From a gamma proteobacterium HdN1 (GTDB taxonomy: Bacteria; Pseudomonadota; Gammaproteobacteria; Pseudomonadales; Ketobacteraceae): a stretch of DNA of 64,000 nucleotides. A program made the translations under genes and the position numbers. Below, piece by piece: positions 16,710-24,229 of the stretch. How positions within the stretch are numbered: position 1 is the stretch's first letter; the number at the start of each line of letters is the position of its first letter. The notes under the pieces were generated by a model that saw only the letters and a program-made list of their open reading frames with translations, made no database searches and was not told the origin of the DNA. The stretch is taken from the NCBI GenBank assembly GCA_000198515.1, contig FP929140.1:2516527-2580526 (forward strand). Reading direction: 5' to 3'.

Positions 16710-17366
16710 ATGGATGATCTGAACAAGTTTCTGGAAGGTTTTGGGCGTTTTCGCCAAAAATACTTCGTGGATGATAGCGCGCTATTCAAGCGCCTTAACA
16801 GTCAAGGGCAGAAGCCCAGCACTTTGGTGATCGCATGCTGTGATTCGCGTGTTGATCCCGCCATCATTACCGATTGCGCACCGGGCGATATGTTTGTGAT
16901 ACGCAACGTCGCAAATCTCGTGCCTCCACGTGAAATCGGGCCTACCAATCAAGGGGTGTCTGCGGCTTTGGAATTTGGCGTCTCGGTGCTGAACGTGGAG
17001 CGCATTATTGTGTTGGGGCATGCACGCTGCGGTGGCATTGCCGCACTGATGCGCGATGACACAGGGGCCGCTTCTGCAGGCTATCTGGCGCGTTGGATCG
17101 GGATTGCGGAGACTGCGCGGCAGCGGGTGTGGAGTGAGTTCAAGGATATGCCGCTTGAGGAGCAGATACATGCCTGCGAGCTTGCGTCTATCGTGGTGTC
17201 TTTGGGCAACCTGATGACGTTCCCGTGGATTCGAGAGCGGGTGGAGGCGGGCACGCTTAAGCTTCATGGCTGGTATTTTGATCTGGAACGCGGCATGTTA
17301 TTGGGCTATGAGCGGCGCACCGGGCAGTTTGTGGTGATGGATCCGGATTTCGCGCCTAAGGATTGA
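16710..17366 (+). CDS. Beta-class carbonic anhydrase
   Basis: 218 residues, cytoplasmic. The zinc ligands are visible in CCDSRVDP (Cys and the Asp/Arg dyad) and GHARCGGIAAL (His and Cys), with the typical spacing and the intervening NVANLVPP. It interconverts CO2 and bicarbonate. It is the first gene of a co-directional run with nnrS, a CopD-like gene and sirB2. The ribosome-binding site AAGGA (16699-16703) lies in a hairpin. The link to the following genes is by position only. Confidence 0.95.
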   Translation: MDDLNKFLEGFGRFRQKYFVDDSALFKRLNSQGQKPSTLVIACCDSRVDPAIITDCAPGDMFVIRNVANLVPPREIGPTNQGVSAALEFGVSVLNVERIIVLGHARCGGIAALMRDDTGAASAGYLARWIGIAETARQRVWSEFKDMPLEEQIHACELASIVVSLGNLMTFPWIRERVEAGTLKLHGWYFDLERGMLLGYERRTGQFVVMDPDFAPKD

Positions 17367-17395
17367 TCGGGTAAATATATTTCAGAGGGTATGCC

Positions 17396-18652
17396 ATGGC
17401 TGGGCCGCAATCAGCGATTCCCGTAAACGATCCACGCATGATGCCGCAATGGTCGGCATTTCTTGAGCTTGGTTTTCGGCCTTTGTACTTGGTCGGCAGT
17501 TTTTGGGCGCTGTTCTCGGTGGCGCTCTGGGTGTTTGTGCCACAGCTGCTCGCGGGTAAGTTGCCGGGCTTGTACTGGCATATGCACGAGATGCTGTGGG
17601 CGTTCGTGGGCACGATTGCTGCTGCGTTTCTACTGACCGCGAGCGCGAACTGGACGGGCATTGTGCCTTTAAAGGGGCGTTTCTTGGGCCTTGCGGTGGC
17701 GCTTTGGATTGTGGCAAGGATTGGCTTTCTGCTGCCTTGGGCGTTTGGTTTTGTGCTCGCTGCGGTGGCGGAGGTGCTGTTTTACCTGATTGCTGCTGCG
17801 AGCGTTGGGCGCGTGATTTTGAAGGTGCGCAGTAAGCGCAACTATGGCGTGCCCTTGCTGTTGTTGGGGTTGGGCCTGTCGGACGCATGGTTCTTATGGG
17901 CGGTGCAGATCGGGGATTATGCGACCCTTACGATGCGCTTTTACTACGGCATGCTGTGTATGGCGATGATTGCGCTGTTGATTGCGCGCCGTGTAATTCC
18001 TTTCTTTGCGTCGCGTGGGGTGGGGAGTGGATTTAACCCGCCGAGCTTGACCGAAACAGGTAAGTGGCAGCTTGGGGCGTGTGGCCTTGGGTTGTTTGGA
18101 CTTGTGTTCGGCTGGATTTGGCTGGCGGTGCCTGCTTTGTTGGTCGCTTCGGGGATTTCGTTGTGGCAGTTTGCGATGTGGCAGCCGTGGGGGACGCGCA
18201 AGGTGCCGATTGTGTGGATTCTCTATGTGGGCTATTTCTTTTTAGGGCTTGGCTTGGCGGTGGCCGCGGTACAGATTTCGGGTGTGGATATGCGTGCTGC
18301 GTGGCCGGTGCATGTGATCGGTGTGGGCGGATTTTCGGTGCTGATCATCGGCATGATTACGCGCACGGCGCTTGGGCATTTGGGGAGGCCCTTGCGTACC
18401 GATACCAGTATGGTGGTGGCCTACGGTTTGGTGATCAGTGCAGCGCTTTTGCGTTTTGCAGCGTTGATGCATTTTTCGTTTTCGGTGCATTTTTTGCATC
18501 TGGCCACGTTGTGCTGGGTGCTGGGGTTTGCGGTTTACCTATGGCGTTTTGTTCCGTGGCTGATTCGTCCACGCCCCGATCGTTTGCCACCGACGGGCCC
18601 GTCGATGCCAAAGGTGGCGGTGCAGCAGTTTAATCCGGTGAAACCATCCTGA
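17396..18652 (+). CDS. nnrS: NnrS family haem-copper membrane protein (first copy)
   Basis: 418 residues with about twelve hydrophobic helices. Family hallmarks include FLELGFRPLYLVGSFWALF, YWHMHEMLWAFVGTIAAAFLL, RVIPFFASRGVGSG, WPVHVIGVGGFSVLIIGMI and TRTALGHLGR, with the conserved His residues. NnrS proteins are part of many nitric-oxide response regulons and protect metabolism under NO stress. A second nnrS lies at 28469-29680. This copy follows carbonic anhydrase after 29 bases and precedes a CopD-like gene. No NsrR operator was seen upstream. Confidence 0.93.
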   Translation: MAGPQSAIPVNDPRMMPQWSAFLELGFRPLYLVGSFWALFSVALWVFVPQLLAGKLPGLYWHMHEMLWAFVGTIAAAFLLTASANWTGIVPLKGRFLGLAVALWIVARIGFLLPWAFGFVLAAVAEVLFYLIAAASVGRVILKVRSKRNYGVPLLLLGLGLSDAWFLWAVQIGDYATLTMRFYYGMLCMAMIALLIARRVIPFFASRGVGSGFNPPSLTETGKWQLGACGLGLFGLVFGWIWLAVPALLVASGISLWQFAMWQPWGTRKVPIVWILYVGYFFLGLGLAVAAVQISGVDMRAAWPVHVIGVGGFSVLIIGMITRTALGHLGRPLRTDTSMVVAYGLVISAALLRFAALMHFSFSVHFLHLATLCWVLGFAVYLWRFVPWLIRPRPDRLPPTGPSMPKVAVQQFNPVKPS

Positions 18653-18695
18653 TAGATCCTTACTTTTCGGAGCCTTACTTTATGGAGCTGGCGCG

Positions 18696-19136
18696 ATGAA
18701 CTACGGATGGCTGGTAACGCTTCACCTGTTGGCGGCGATCGCATTTGCGGGAACGGTGTTTTTTGAGGTGATTATTTTGGAGGCCGCAGGCGGTGAGGTG
18801 CCGCGTGCGGTTCGCTTACGTATGGAGCAGGCGATTGGGAATCGTGCGGTGCGCATCATGCCGTGGGTGTTGCTTACGCTGTATGGCGCGGGCATTTCGA
18901 TGGCGTGGCATTATCGAAGCGCACTGGCTAACCCTTGGTCGGATCCGTTTGGCATGATGCTTTCAATCAAGATTCTGCTTGCGATCAGCGTGTTTGGCCA
19001 TTTTATAACGGCGATGTTGTGGAAAAAACGGGGCAAGCTAAGTGGAGAGCGTTCGCATCGTTTGCATATCAGCATTTTTATTCATGTTCTGTTGATCGTT
19101 GTGCTGGCAAAGGGGATGTTTTATTTGCGTTTTTAG
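18696..19136 (+). CDS. CopD-like small integral membrane protein
   Basis: 146 residues with four hydrophobic helices. The first, WLVTLHLLAAIAFAGTVFFE, has the His-containing pattern of CopD/DUF-type haem- or copper-related membrane proteins; the others are near residues 50-70, 85-105 and 122-142. The function is not known. It lies 43 bases after nnrS and 30 bases before sirB2, so it is probably transcribed with them. I assign the family with moderate certainty. Confidence 0.6.
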   Translation: MNYGWLVTLHLLAAIAFAGTVFFEVIILEAAGGEVPRAVRLRMEQAIGNRAVRIMPWVLLTLYGAGISMAWHYRSALANPWSDPFGMMLSIKILLAISVFGHFITAMLWKKRGKLSGERSHRLHISIFIHVLLIVVLAKGMFYLRF

Positions 19137-19166
19137 TTTGCCAGCGAAGAATAAGGAGGTGTACGG

Positions 19167-19571
19167 ATGGCGCTGATTGATCATTATCTGTTGATCAAGT
19201 CTGCTCACGTCGGGTTTGTAATGCTGAGTGGGAGTGTTTTTCTTGCGCGGGGCATTGGTGCTTTGATGGATGCCAAGTGGCCCACGATCAAGGCGGTGCG
19301 CAAAGTCAGCATGTTGATTGATATCTCTTTGCTTACTGCGGCGATACTTTTGCTGTTTGCTTTGCACTGGAATCCGTTTGTAATTCCTTGGCTTGAGGCA
19401 AAATTGAGTTTGCTGCTTGCGTATATCGGTTTTGGCTTGGTAACGCTGCGGTTTGCCAAGACTCAAATGGGTAAGACGCTTGGGTTTGTGGTTGCGTTGT
19501 TTTGTTATGTATTGATGTTCTCTATTGCGCGAGCACATGATCCTGCGGGATTTTTACGCTCTTTTATGTAG
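19167..19571 (+). CDS. sirB2: SirB2 family integral membrane protein
   Basis: 134 residues, four membrane helices. The start is supported by AAGGAGGT (19151-19158), the best ribosome-binding site of this run. The N-terminal LIKSAHVGFVMLSGSVFLARG, with its conserved His, and the overall pattern match the SirB2 family, whose members often accompany NnrS and haem-protein genes. The molecular role is unknown. It ends the carbonic anhydrase-nnrS run and faces trpS across a perfect inverted repeat. Confidence 0.82.
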   Translation: MALIDHYLLIKSAHVGFVMLSGSVFLARGIGALMDAKWPTIKAVRKVSMLIDISLLTAAILLLFALHWNPFVIPWLEAKLSLLLAYIGFGLVTLRFAKTQMGKTLGFVVALFCYVLMFSIARAHDPAGFLRSFM

Positions 19572-19644
19572 GCCCTTTTTGCGGAGCTAGATTCTAGTGT
19601 GAATTTGTGCTCATCGTTTTGGGTGCACAAGATCGCTAGATCGG

Positions 19645-19679
19645 GCATTGCAGTCAACTTGGGTGGTTGACTGCAATGC
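19645..19679. terminator. Perfect 14-bp inverted repeat between sirB2 and trpS
   Basis: GCATTGCAGTCAAC (19645-19658) and its exact reverse complement (19666-19679) flank a 7-base loop. The two neighbouring genes converge on it, so a bidirectional transcription stop is the likely role, although neither side has a T-run. Confidence 0.6.
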
Positions 19680-19725
19680 GGGTTCGTTTCGGCGGTAACG
19701 TTTCCGCTGTAGGGCTTTACTGCGA

Positions 19726-20745
19726 CTAGCTTTGGCTGATGGTACGCGCGATTCCGATAGAGGCGCGGGCTTTTTCAAGCCTTGGGATTGCTTCTGCGCG
19801 GGCTTTTTCTGCGCCTTTCTTTAGCACTTCATCAATATAACCAAGATCGTTCATCAGTTCTTGGTAGCGGTTGCGCGGTTCGGTGAGCTGTTCATTGATG
19901 AGTTCAAAGAGTTCCTTTTTCGCTTGGCCCCATGCGATGCCGTTTGCGTGGGCGTCGCGCATGTATTGGATTTGGTCTGGGGTTGCGAAGGCTTGCCAGA
20001 TTTCAAAGAGGGCGGATTCGGAGGTTTCTTTGGGTTCGCCGGGTTCTTTGAGGTTGGTTTTGATGCGGTTGATGAGTTTTTTTAACTCTTTTTCGCTGCT
20101 GAACAGCGGGATGGTGTTGCCGTAGCTCTTGCTCATTTTTCGGCCGTCTAGCCCTGCGAGCACGGCAACTTGATCATCGACGGCGGCTTCTGGTAGCACG
20201 AATTGTTCGCCAAACAGGTAGTTGAAGCGCTGGCCGATGTCGCGGGCCATTTCGATGTGTTGGATCTGGTCGCGCCCCACGGGGATTTTGTGAGCGTTGA
20301 ACATCAAAATGTCGGCGCTCATCAGGATGGGGTAGCTAAATAACCCCATGGTAATGCCTTTGTCGGGGTCGTTTTCGCTGCTTTGTTCGTTTTCTTGGAC
20401 AGAGGCTTTGTAGGCGTGCGCGCGATTCATTAAGCCCTTGGCGGTGACGCAAGTAAGCATCCACGTCAATTCCATGATTTCTGGAATGTCTGATTGGCGG
20501 TAGAAGGTGCTGTGATCGGTGTCTAAGCCGAGTGCAAGCCAAGTGGCGGCGATTTCGCGGGAACTCTGACGGATTTTTTCCGGCTCGAAGCATTTGATGA
20601 GCGCGTGATAATCGGCGAGGAAGTAGAAGGATTCGATTTCTGGGTTGCGCGAAGCTTCGATTGCCGGGCGGATTGCGCCGACGTAGTTACCCAAGTGTGG
20701 GGTGCCGGTGGTCGTGATGCCGGTGAGGTAACGCTGTTTTGTCAT
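19726..20745 (-). CDS. trpS: Tryptophanyl-tRNA synthetase
   Basis: 339 residues, the standard length. It charges tRNA-Trp in the cytoplasm. The class I signatures are [13 protein letters not shown] (HIGH equivalent) near residue 12 and [14 protein letters not shown] (KMSKS) near residue 200. The [16 protein letters not shown] stretch is typical. It is leftward and monocistronic as far as can be seen, with 238 bases upstream that hold short direct repeats and the norB terminator. Confidence 0.97.
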   Translation of the reverse strand: MTKQRYLTGITTTGTPHLGNYVGAIRPAIEASRNPEIESFYFLADYHALIKCFEPEKIRQSSREIAATWLALGLDTDHSTFYRQSDIPEIMELTWMLTCVTAKGLMNRAHAYKASVQENEQSSENDPDKGITMGLFSYPILMSADILMFNAHKIPVGRDQIQHIEMARDIGQRFNYLFGEQFVLPEAAVDDQVAVLAGLDGRKMSKSYGNTIPLFSSEKELKKLINRIKTNLKEPGEPKETSESALFEIWQAFATPDQIQYMRDAHANGIAWGQAKKELFELINEQLTEPRNRYQELMNDLGYIDEVLKKGAEKARAEAIPRLEKARASIGIARTISQS

Positions 20746-20810
20746 GATGGGGATAACCGCAGCAGCCTATGGAAGATCGCCGATTATACCTGATATTGGC
20801 AGAGGCTGGT

Positions 20811-20861
20811 TTGATTGAGGCGCATGGGCTGAGGCGCATGGGCTTGATTGAGGCGCATGGG
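20811..20861. repeat. Short direct repeats upstream of trpS
   Basis: TTGATTGAGGCGCATGGGC stands at 20811-20829 and again (18 of its bases) at 20844-20861, with a shorter copy GAGGCGCATGGGC at 20831-20843 between them. No function is evident; it looks like a local slippage duplication in an intergenic region. Confidence 0.75.
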
Positions 20862-20898
20862 AAAGCCGATGAGCATGGAGCTTGTCGAGCTTGATGAG

Positions 20899-20962
20899 AA
20901 AGGGAGCTGGCAAATGCCAGTCCCTTCAGAGAAGAACAGGGAGCGAATAAGTTCGCTCCCTG
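20899..20962 (-). terminator. Two tandem hairpins downstream of norB
   Basis: On the norB side CAGGGAGCGAA (20937-20947) pairs with TTCGCTCCCTG (20952-20962) over a 4-base loop, followed on the minus strand by TTCTTCTCT. Next to it AAGGGA-g-CTGGCA pairs with TGCCAG-TCCCTT (20899-20926). Together they probably stop norB transcription before trpS. Confidence 0.7.
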
Positions 20963-20983
20963 AAGCCATTGCCGATCGAAAGA

Positions 20984-23281
20984 TCAGGCGGCTTCGGTTT
21001 TGGAGCGGGGTGCAGTTTCGTCGTCGTTGGCGGCGTCGCTTAGGTTTACGCCGGCCAAGCCAAGTACGACTTGTAACGCTACGGATACAGCGCCGATGAT
21101 GAAGACAACGTCACCAAAGGTGCGAATCCAGCGCAGGTTGTGCAGGAGTGGCTGTTGCATAAATTCTTCACTGCGTGCGTACCACAGACCTTCGCTTACG
21201 CTGGCGCTGAACTGAATCAGGCCGATGGGCAGAAGGCTAGTGGAGATCATGAGTACCAAGCCTGCGTTTAGGCCCCAGAAGCCAAGCTTCATGAGTTTGT
21301 CGTTGAATATGAATTCTGGGCGGATGTAGCGCAGCACAAGGATGCTGAAGCCAATCGCCAAGAAGCCGTATACACCGAACAACGCTGCGTGTGCGTGTAC
21401 TGGAGTGGTGTTCAGACCTTGGATGTAGTACAGGGAGATGGGCGGATTGATCATGAAGCCAAATACGCCTGCGCCCAGCATGTTCCAGAAGGCCACTGCA
21501 ACGAAGCAGTAGAGGGGCCATTTCAGATTTTCCATCCATGGTGCGCGGGATTTGAGGCGCCAGTTTTCCCATGCTTCATAACCGAGCACGATCAACGGAA
21601 TCACTTCCAGTGCGCTGAATGCTGCACCTACCGCCATAACGGGCGTGGTGGTACCGGCAAAGTAGAGGTGGTGGAAGGTGCCGGGAATACCGCCGAGCAT
21701 GAACAGGGATGCAGAAACTAGGCTGGCACTCGTTGCCATGCGCTTAGACACAAGGCCCATGCTGCTGAAGATGAAGGCGAGTGCAGTGGTTGCGAATACT
21801 TCGAAGAAGCCTTCTACCCAAAGGTGAACCACCCACCAACGCCAGTATTCCATTACAGACAAGTGTGAACGCTCGCCGTAGAACAGGCCAGCACCGTAGA
21901 ACAGGCCGATGGCGCCAACGGATGCAGTGAGCAGAGCCAGCAGGTTTTTGTCTTCGCCTGATTTTCTGAACAACGCGGGCGTTACGCCGCGCAGCATCAA
22001 TACCAGCCAGACCAAGATGCCAACCCACTTGAGGATTTGCCAGCCACGGCCAAGGTCAACGTATTCATAGCCTTGATGGCCCCACATGAAGCTGAGCTCT
22101 TTCGGCATGATGTGTGCGATGGCGAAGTAGTTGCCTGCGAAGGAGCCTACGCATACGAACACGAGCGCCCAGAACAGCACATCTACACCGAGTTTTTGGA
22201 ACTTGGGATCTTTGCCGCCGTTAATGATCGGCGCAAGGAACAGGCCCGCAGCAAGGAAGCCGGTCGCAATCCAGAATAACGCGGCTTGGATGTGCCAAGT
22301 GCGCATCAGTGCATATGGGAACCACTGGGATACGTCAATGCCGTAGAAGGTTTGGCCTTCAACTGTGTAGTGTGCGGTGAAGCCGCCAATGAATACCTGT
22401 GCTACGAAAAGTGCTACGACCAAGAACAGATATTTGCCTAGCGCTTTTTGTGAAGGCGTCAGTGCAAAAGTGGTGAGCGGATCGCGCGCGGGGGCAGCCG
22501 GGTCGCTTTCATCGTGTTTGTGTAGGAACGACCAGCCCCAGACCAAGAAGCCTACGCCAGCGAGTAGCACAACGATGCTCATGATCGACCATACAACGTT
22601 TTCAGAGCTAGGAATGTTGTCGATCAGTGGCTCATGTGGCCAGTTGTTGGTGTAGGTAACGTTGGTGCCTGGGCGATCGGTCGCGGCGGCCCATGCGGTC
22701 CAGAAGAAGAACTGCGTCATTTGCGCGCGACGTTGTGCGTCGGGCAGTGTGTTTTCCTTCATGGCGAAGTTGGCACGGCTGGTGCGCAGTTCTGGATCGT
22801 TGGAGAACAGTTTTTCGTAGTAGGCAGCGGTTTGTGCCATCGCTTGTGCGCGGCGCTCGCTGACGGTGAGTTTGCCTTGCGCGTCTACGTCATTGCTGCG
22901 GTATTCGGCTTTCAGTTCAGCGCGGAGGCCGCCCTGTGCGCCTACCGGAAGCTCGGCGAAGGCTTTGCCGTATTGGGCTTGTGCGCCAAGCTCAAGCCAT
23001 GCGGTGAGTTCGCGGTGCAGCCAGTCGGCTGTCCAGTCGGGGGCTTGGTATGCGCCGTGGCCCCAGATGGAGCCGAGTTGCATGCCGCCAACGGATTGCC
23101 ATGCGGTTTGGCCGTCAATGATGCTTTCCTGATCAAACAGGACTTTTCCGTCGGTGGTGGTGACTTGTTCGGGGATAGGTGGCGCAGAGCGGTAAACCTC
23201 CGCGCCAAAATATCCCAATAGGGAAAACATGACTATGCACACGCCGATTAGCGTGAACCAGTGCTTTTTGTAAGGGCCCAT
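20984..23281 (-). CDS. norB: Quinol-dependent nitric oxide reductase (qNOR)
   Basis: 765 residues, single-subunit type. The N-terminal extension (about 35-220, periplasmic, cytochrome-c-like fold without haem motif) is followed by about thirteen helices of the haem-copper oxidase fold. Markers are GSIWGHGAYQAPDWTADWLH, WWVVHLWVEGFFEVFATT with its His ligand, and FHHLYFAGTTTPVMAVGAAF with the His pair. It reduces two NO to N2O with quinol electrons at the inner membrane. The upstream gene on the same strand is a NorA-like hemerythrin protein, 185 bases away, and norR is divergent, the order known from Ralstonia eutropha norR-norA-norB. Confidence 0.95.
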   Translation of the reverse strand: MGPYKKHWFTLIGVCIVMFSLLGYFGAEVYRSAPPIPEQVTTTDGKVLFDQESIIDGQTAWQSVGGMQLGSIWGHGAYQAPDWTADWLHRELTAWLELGAQAQYGKAFAELPVGAQGGLRAELKAEYRSNDVDAQGKLTVSERRAQAMAQTAAYYEKLFSNDPELRTSRANFAMKENTLPDAQRRAQMTQFFFWTAWAAATDRPGTNVTYTNNWPHEPLIDNIPSSENVVWSIMSIVVLLAGVGFLVWGWSFLHKHDESDPAAPARDPLTTFALTPSQKALGKYLFLVVALFVAQVFIGGFTAHYTVEGQTFYGIDVSQWFPYALMRTWHIQAALFWIATGFLAAGLFLAPIINGGKDPKFQKLGVDVLFWALVFVCVGSFAGNYFAIAHIMPKELSFMWGHQGYEYVDLGRGWQILKWVGILVWLVLMLRGVTPALFRKSGEDKNLLALLTASVGAIGLFYGAGLFYGERSHLSVMEYWRWWVVHLWVEGFFEVFATTALAFIFSSMGLVSKRMATSASLVSASLFMLGGIPGTFHHLYFAGTTTPVMAVGAAFSALEVIPLIVLGYEAWENWRLKSRAPWMENLKWPLYCFVAVAFWNMLGAGVFGFMINPPISLYYIQGLNTTPVHAHAALFGVYGFLAIGFSILVLRYIRPEFIFNDKLMKLGFWGLNAGLVLMISTSLLPIGLIQFSASVSEGLWYARSEEFMQQPLLHNLRWIRTFGDVVFIIGAVSVALQVVLGLAGVNLSDAANDDETAPRSKTEAA

Positions 23282-23466
23282 GGCGATCCTCTCAATGTTG
23301 TGGTCAGTTGTAACGTTGTAAAAACTGGTTTTTGCTGCGTTTCGCTGTTGCGTGTTTTTTCTGTGTTTGTGTGTTTTTTGGACAAACGTTCGTTTTTATG
23401 GAATTTGGGCGAAACGATCAGCCGCAATCTTGTCTTGGGTGTCGCGTGACGTCGGTTTTGTTAGGT

Positions 23467-23991
23467 TTAGTGCCGATAATCCACGGTGAAGCGCTCAAAG
23501 AGCACGTTGTTTTCCAAATGGATGTGGATCAGGAGGTCTTCACGGAAGGCGTGTAACCCGTGATACAGTGCGCTCCACGTGGCGCAGCGATCGGTTGGGA
23601 GCACCAAGCCTTCGGTGAGGGACTCGATCTGGCGGATGGCTGCGACCTGTTCGCCGTGTTCTACGCGGATTGCGTGGATGGCTTCGTCGGCGCAGCGGAG
23701 TTGGTCTTGCGTGATTAAAGGAAACAACGTCATTTCTTCCTTACGCATGTGGCTTTCCAGTTCCTGATGCAGGGCATGGAGGTGCTCGGCGAGCCCGGTT
23801 GGGCAGTCGGGGTGCTCTGGGTGAGCAATTTCGACGCGCCGAGCCTGCTGGATCAGGGCCGGGAGTTGTTCGCGGTGAAGTGCGTGGAAATGGTCCAAAA
23901 TGTAGCTGACCAAATCAGCGCTGCTGGCTTTTTTCCAATCTCTGCCGCTTCGTTGCATTAAACGTTTGGCAGGGGAATCCGGTAGCGCCAT
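23467..23991 (-). CDS. norA: Hemerythrin-like di-iron protein, NorA/YtfE/ScdA type
   Basis: 174 residues from the ATG at 23991. This start is preferred over the GTG at 24015 because AGAGG stands 8 bases before it, and because a sigma-54 promoter would place the transcript start near 24021. The hemerythrin domain shows the His-rich pairs in YILDHFHALHREQL, HALHQELESHMRKEEMTLFP and HIHLENNVLFERF. Proteins of this kind bind NO or repair iron centres under nitrosative stress. It precedes norB and is divergent from norR. Confidence 0.88.
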   Translation of the reverse strand: MALPDSPAKRLMQRSGRDWKKASSADLVSYILDHFHALHREQLPALIQQARRVEIAHPEHPDCPTGLAEHLHALHQELESHMRKEEMTLFPLITQDQLRCADEAIHAIRVEHGEQVAAIRQIESLTEGLVLPTDRCATWSALYHGLHAFREDLLIHIHLENNVLFERFTVDYRH

Positions 23992-24031
23992 CCAAACAAC
24001 CTCTTTGCTCGTCACTCTCCGCGCCGCATGT

Positions 24032-24047
24032 AGCGAAAACTGTGCCA
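24032..24047 (-). promoter_or_regulatory. Sigma-54 promoter (-24/-12) for norA-norB
   Basis: On the minus strand TGGCACAGTTTTCGCT has GG and GC separated by exactly 10 bases, as the sigma-54 consensus TGGCAC-N5-TTGCW demands; the only difference in the core is TC for TT in the -12 part. NorR is a sigma-54 activator, so the match is expected here. The predicted start is near 24021. Confidence 0.85.
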
Positions 24048-24100
24048 GTTTGTGATGACAGTGTGTTTACGCGGGAATTTGTTGAGGTAAGCTGTGACGC

Positions 24101-24157
24101 GGTAGACTTTACCCTGTATGATGTGGGTTGTTTTTACCGTTGACGGTAATTAGTACC
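24101..24157. promoter_or_regulatory. Three NorR operator sites (GGT-N7-ACC)
   Basis: GGTAGACTTTACC (24101-24113), GGTTGTTTTTACC (24126-24138) and GGTAATTAGTACC (24145-24157) each fit GGT-N7-ACC, the NorR-binding pattern described in Ralstonia eutropha, also as three copies. Their centres lie about 86, 111 and 130 bases upstream of the predicted sigma-54 start, a normal enhancer distance. The third also lies close to norR and may allow autoregulation. Confidence 0.85.
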
Positions 24158-24229
24158 CATGATTAGCTTTCCCTATATCGGTTAATGAGATTTTCCTATA
24201 AGGGTTAGCGGGTTTGCGAAAGGTTCCTC

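Noticed and set aside
23282-23466. Separate NorR operator or sigma-54 promoter directly before norB
   Set aside because: No GG-N10-GC element with GGT-N7-ACC sites was found in this gap; norB is probably transcribed from the norA promoter.
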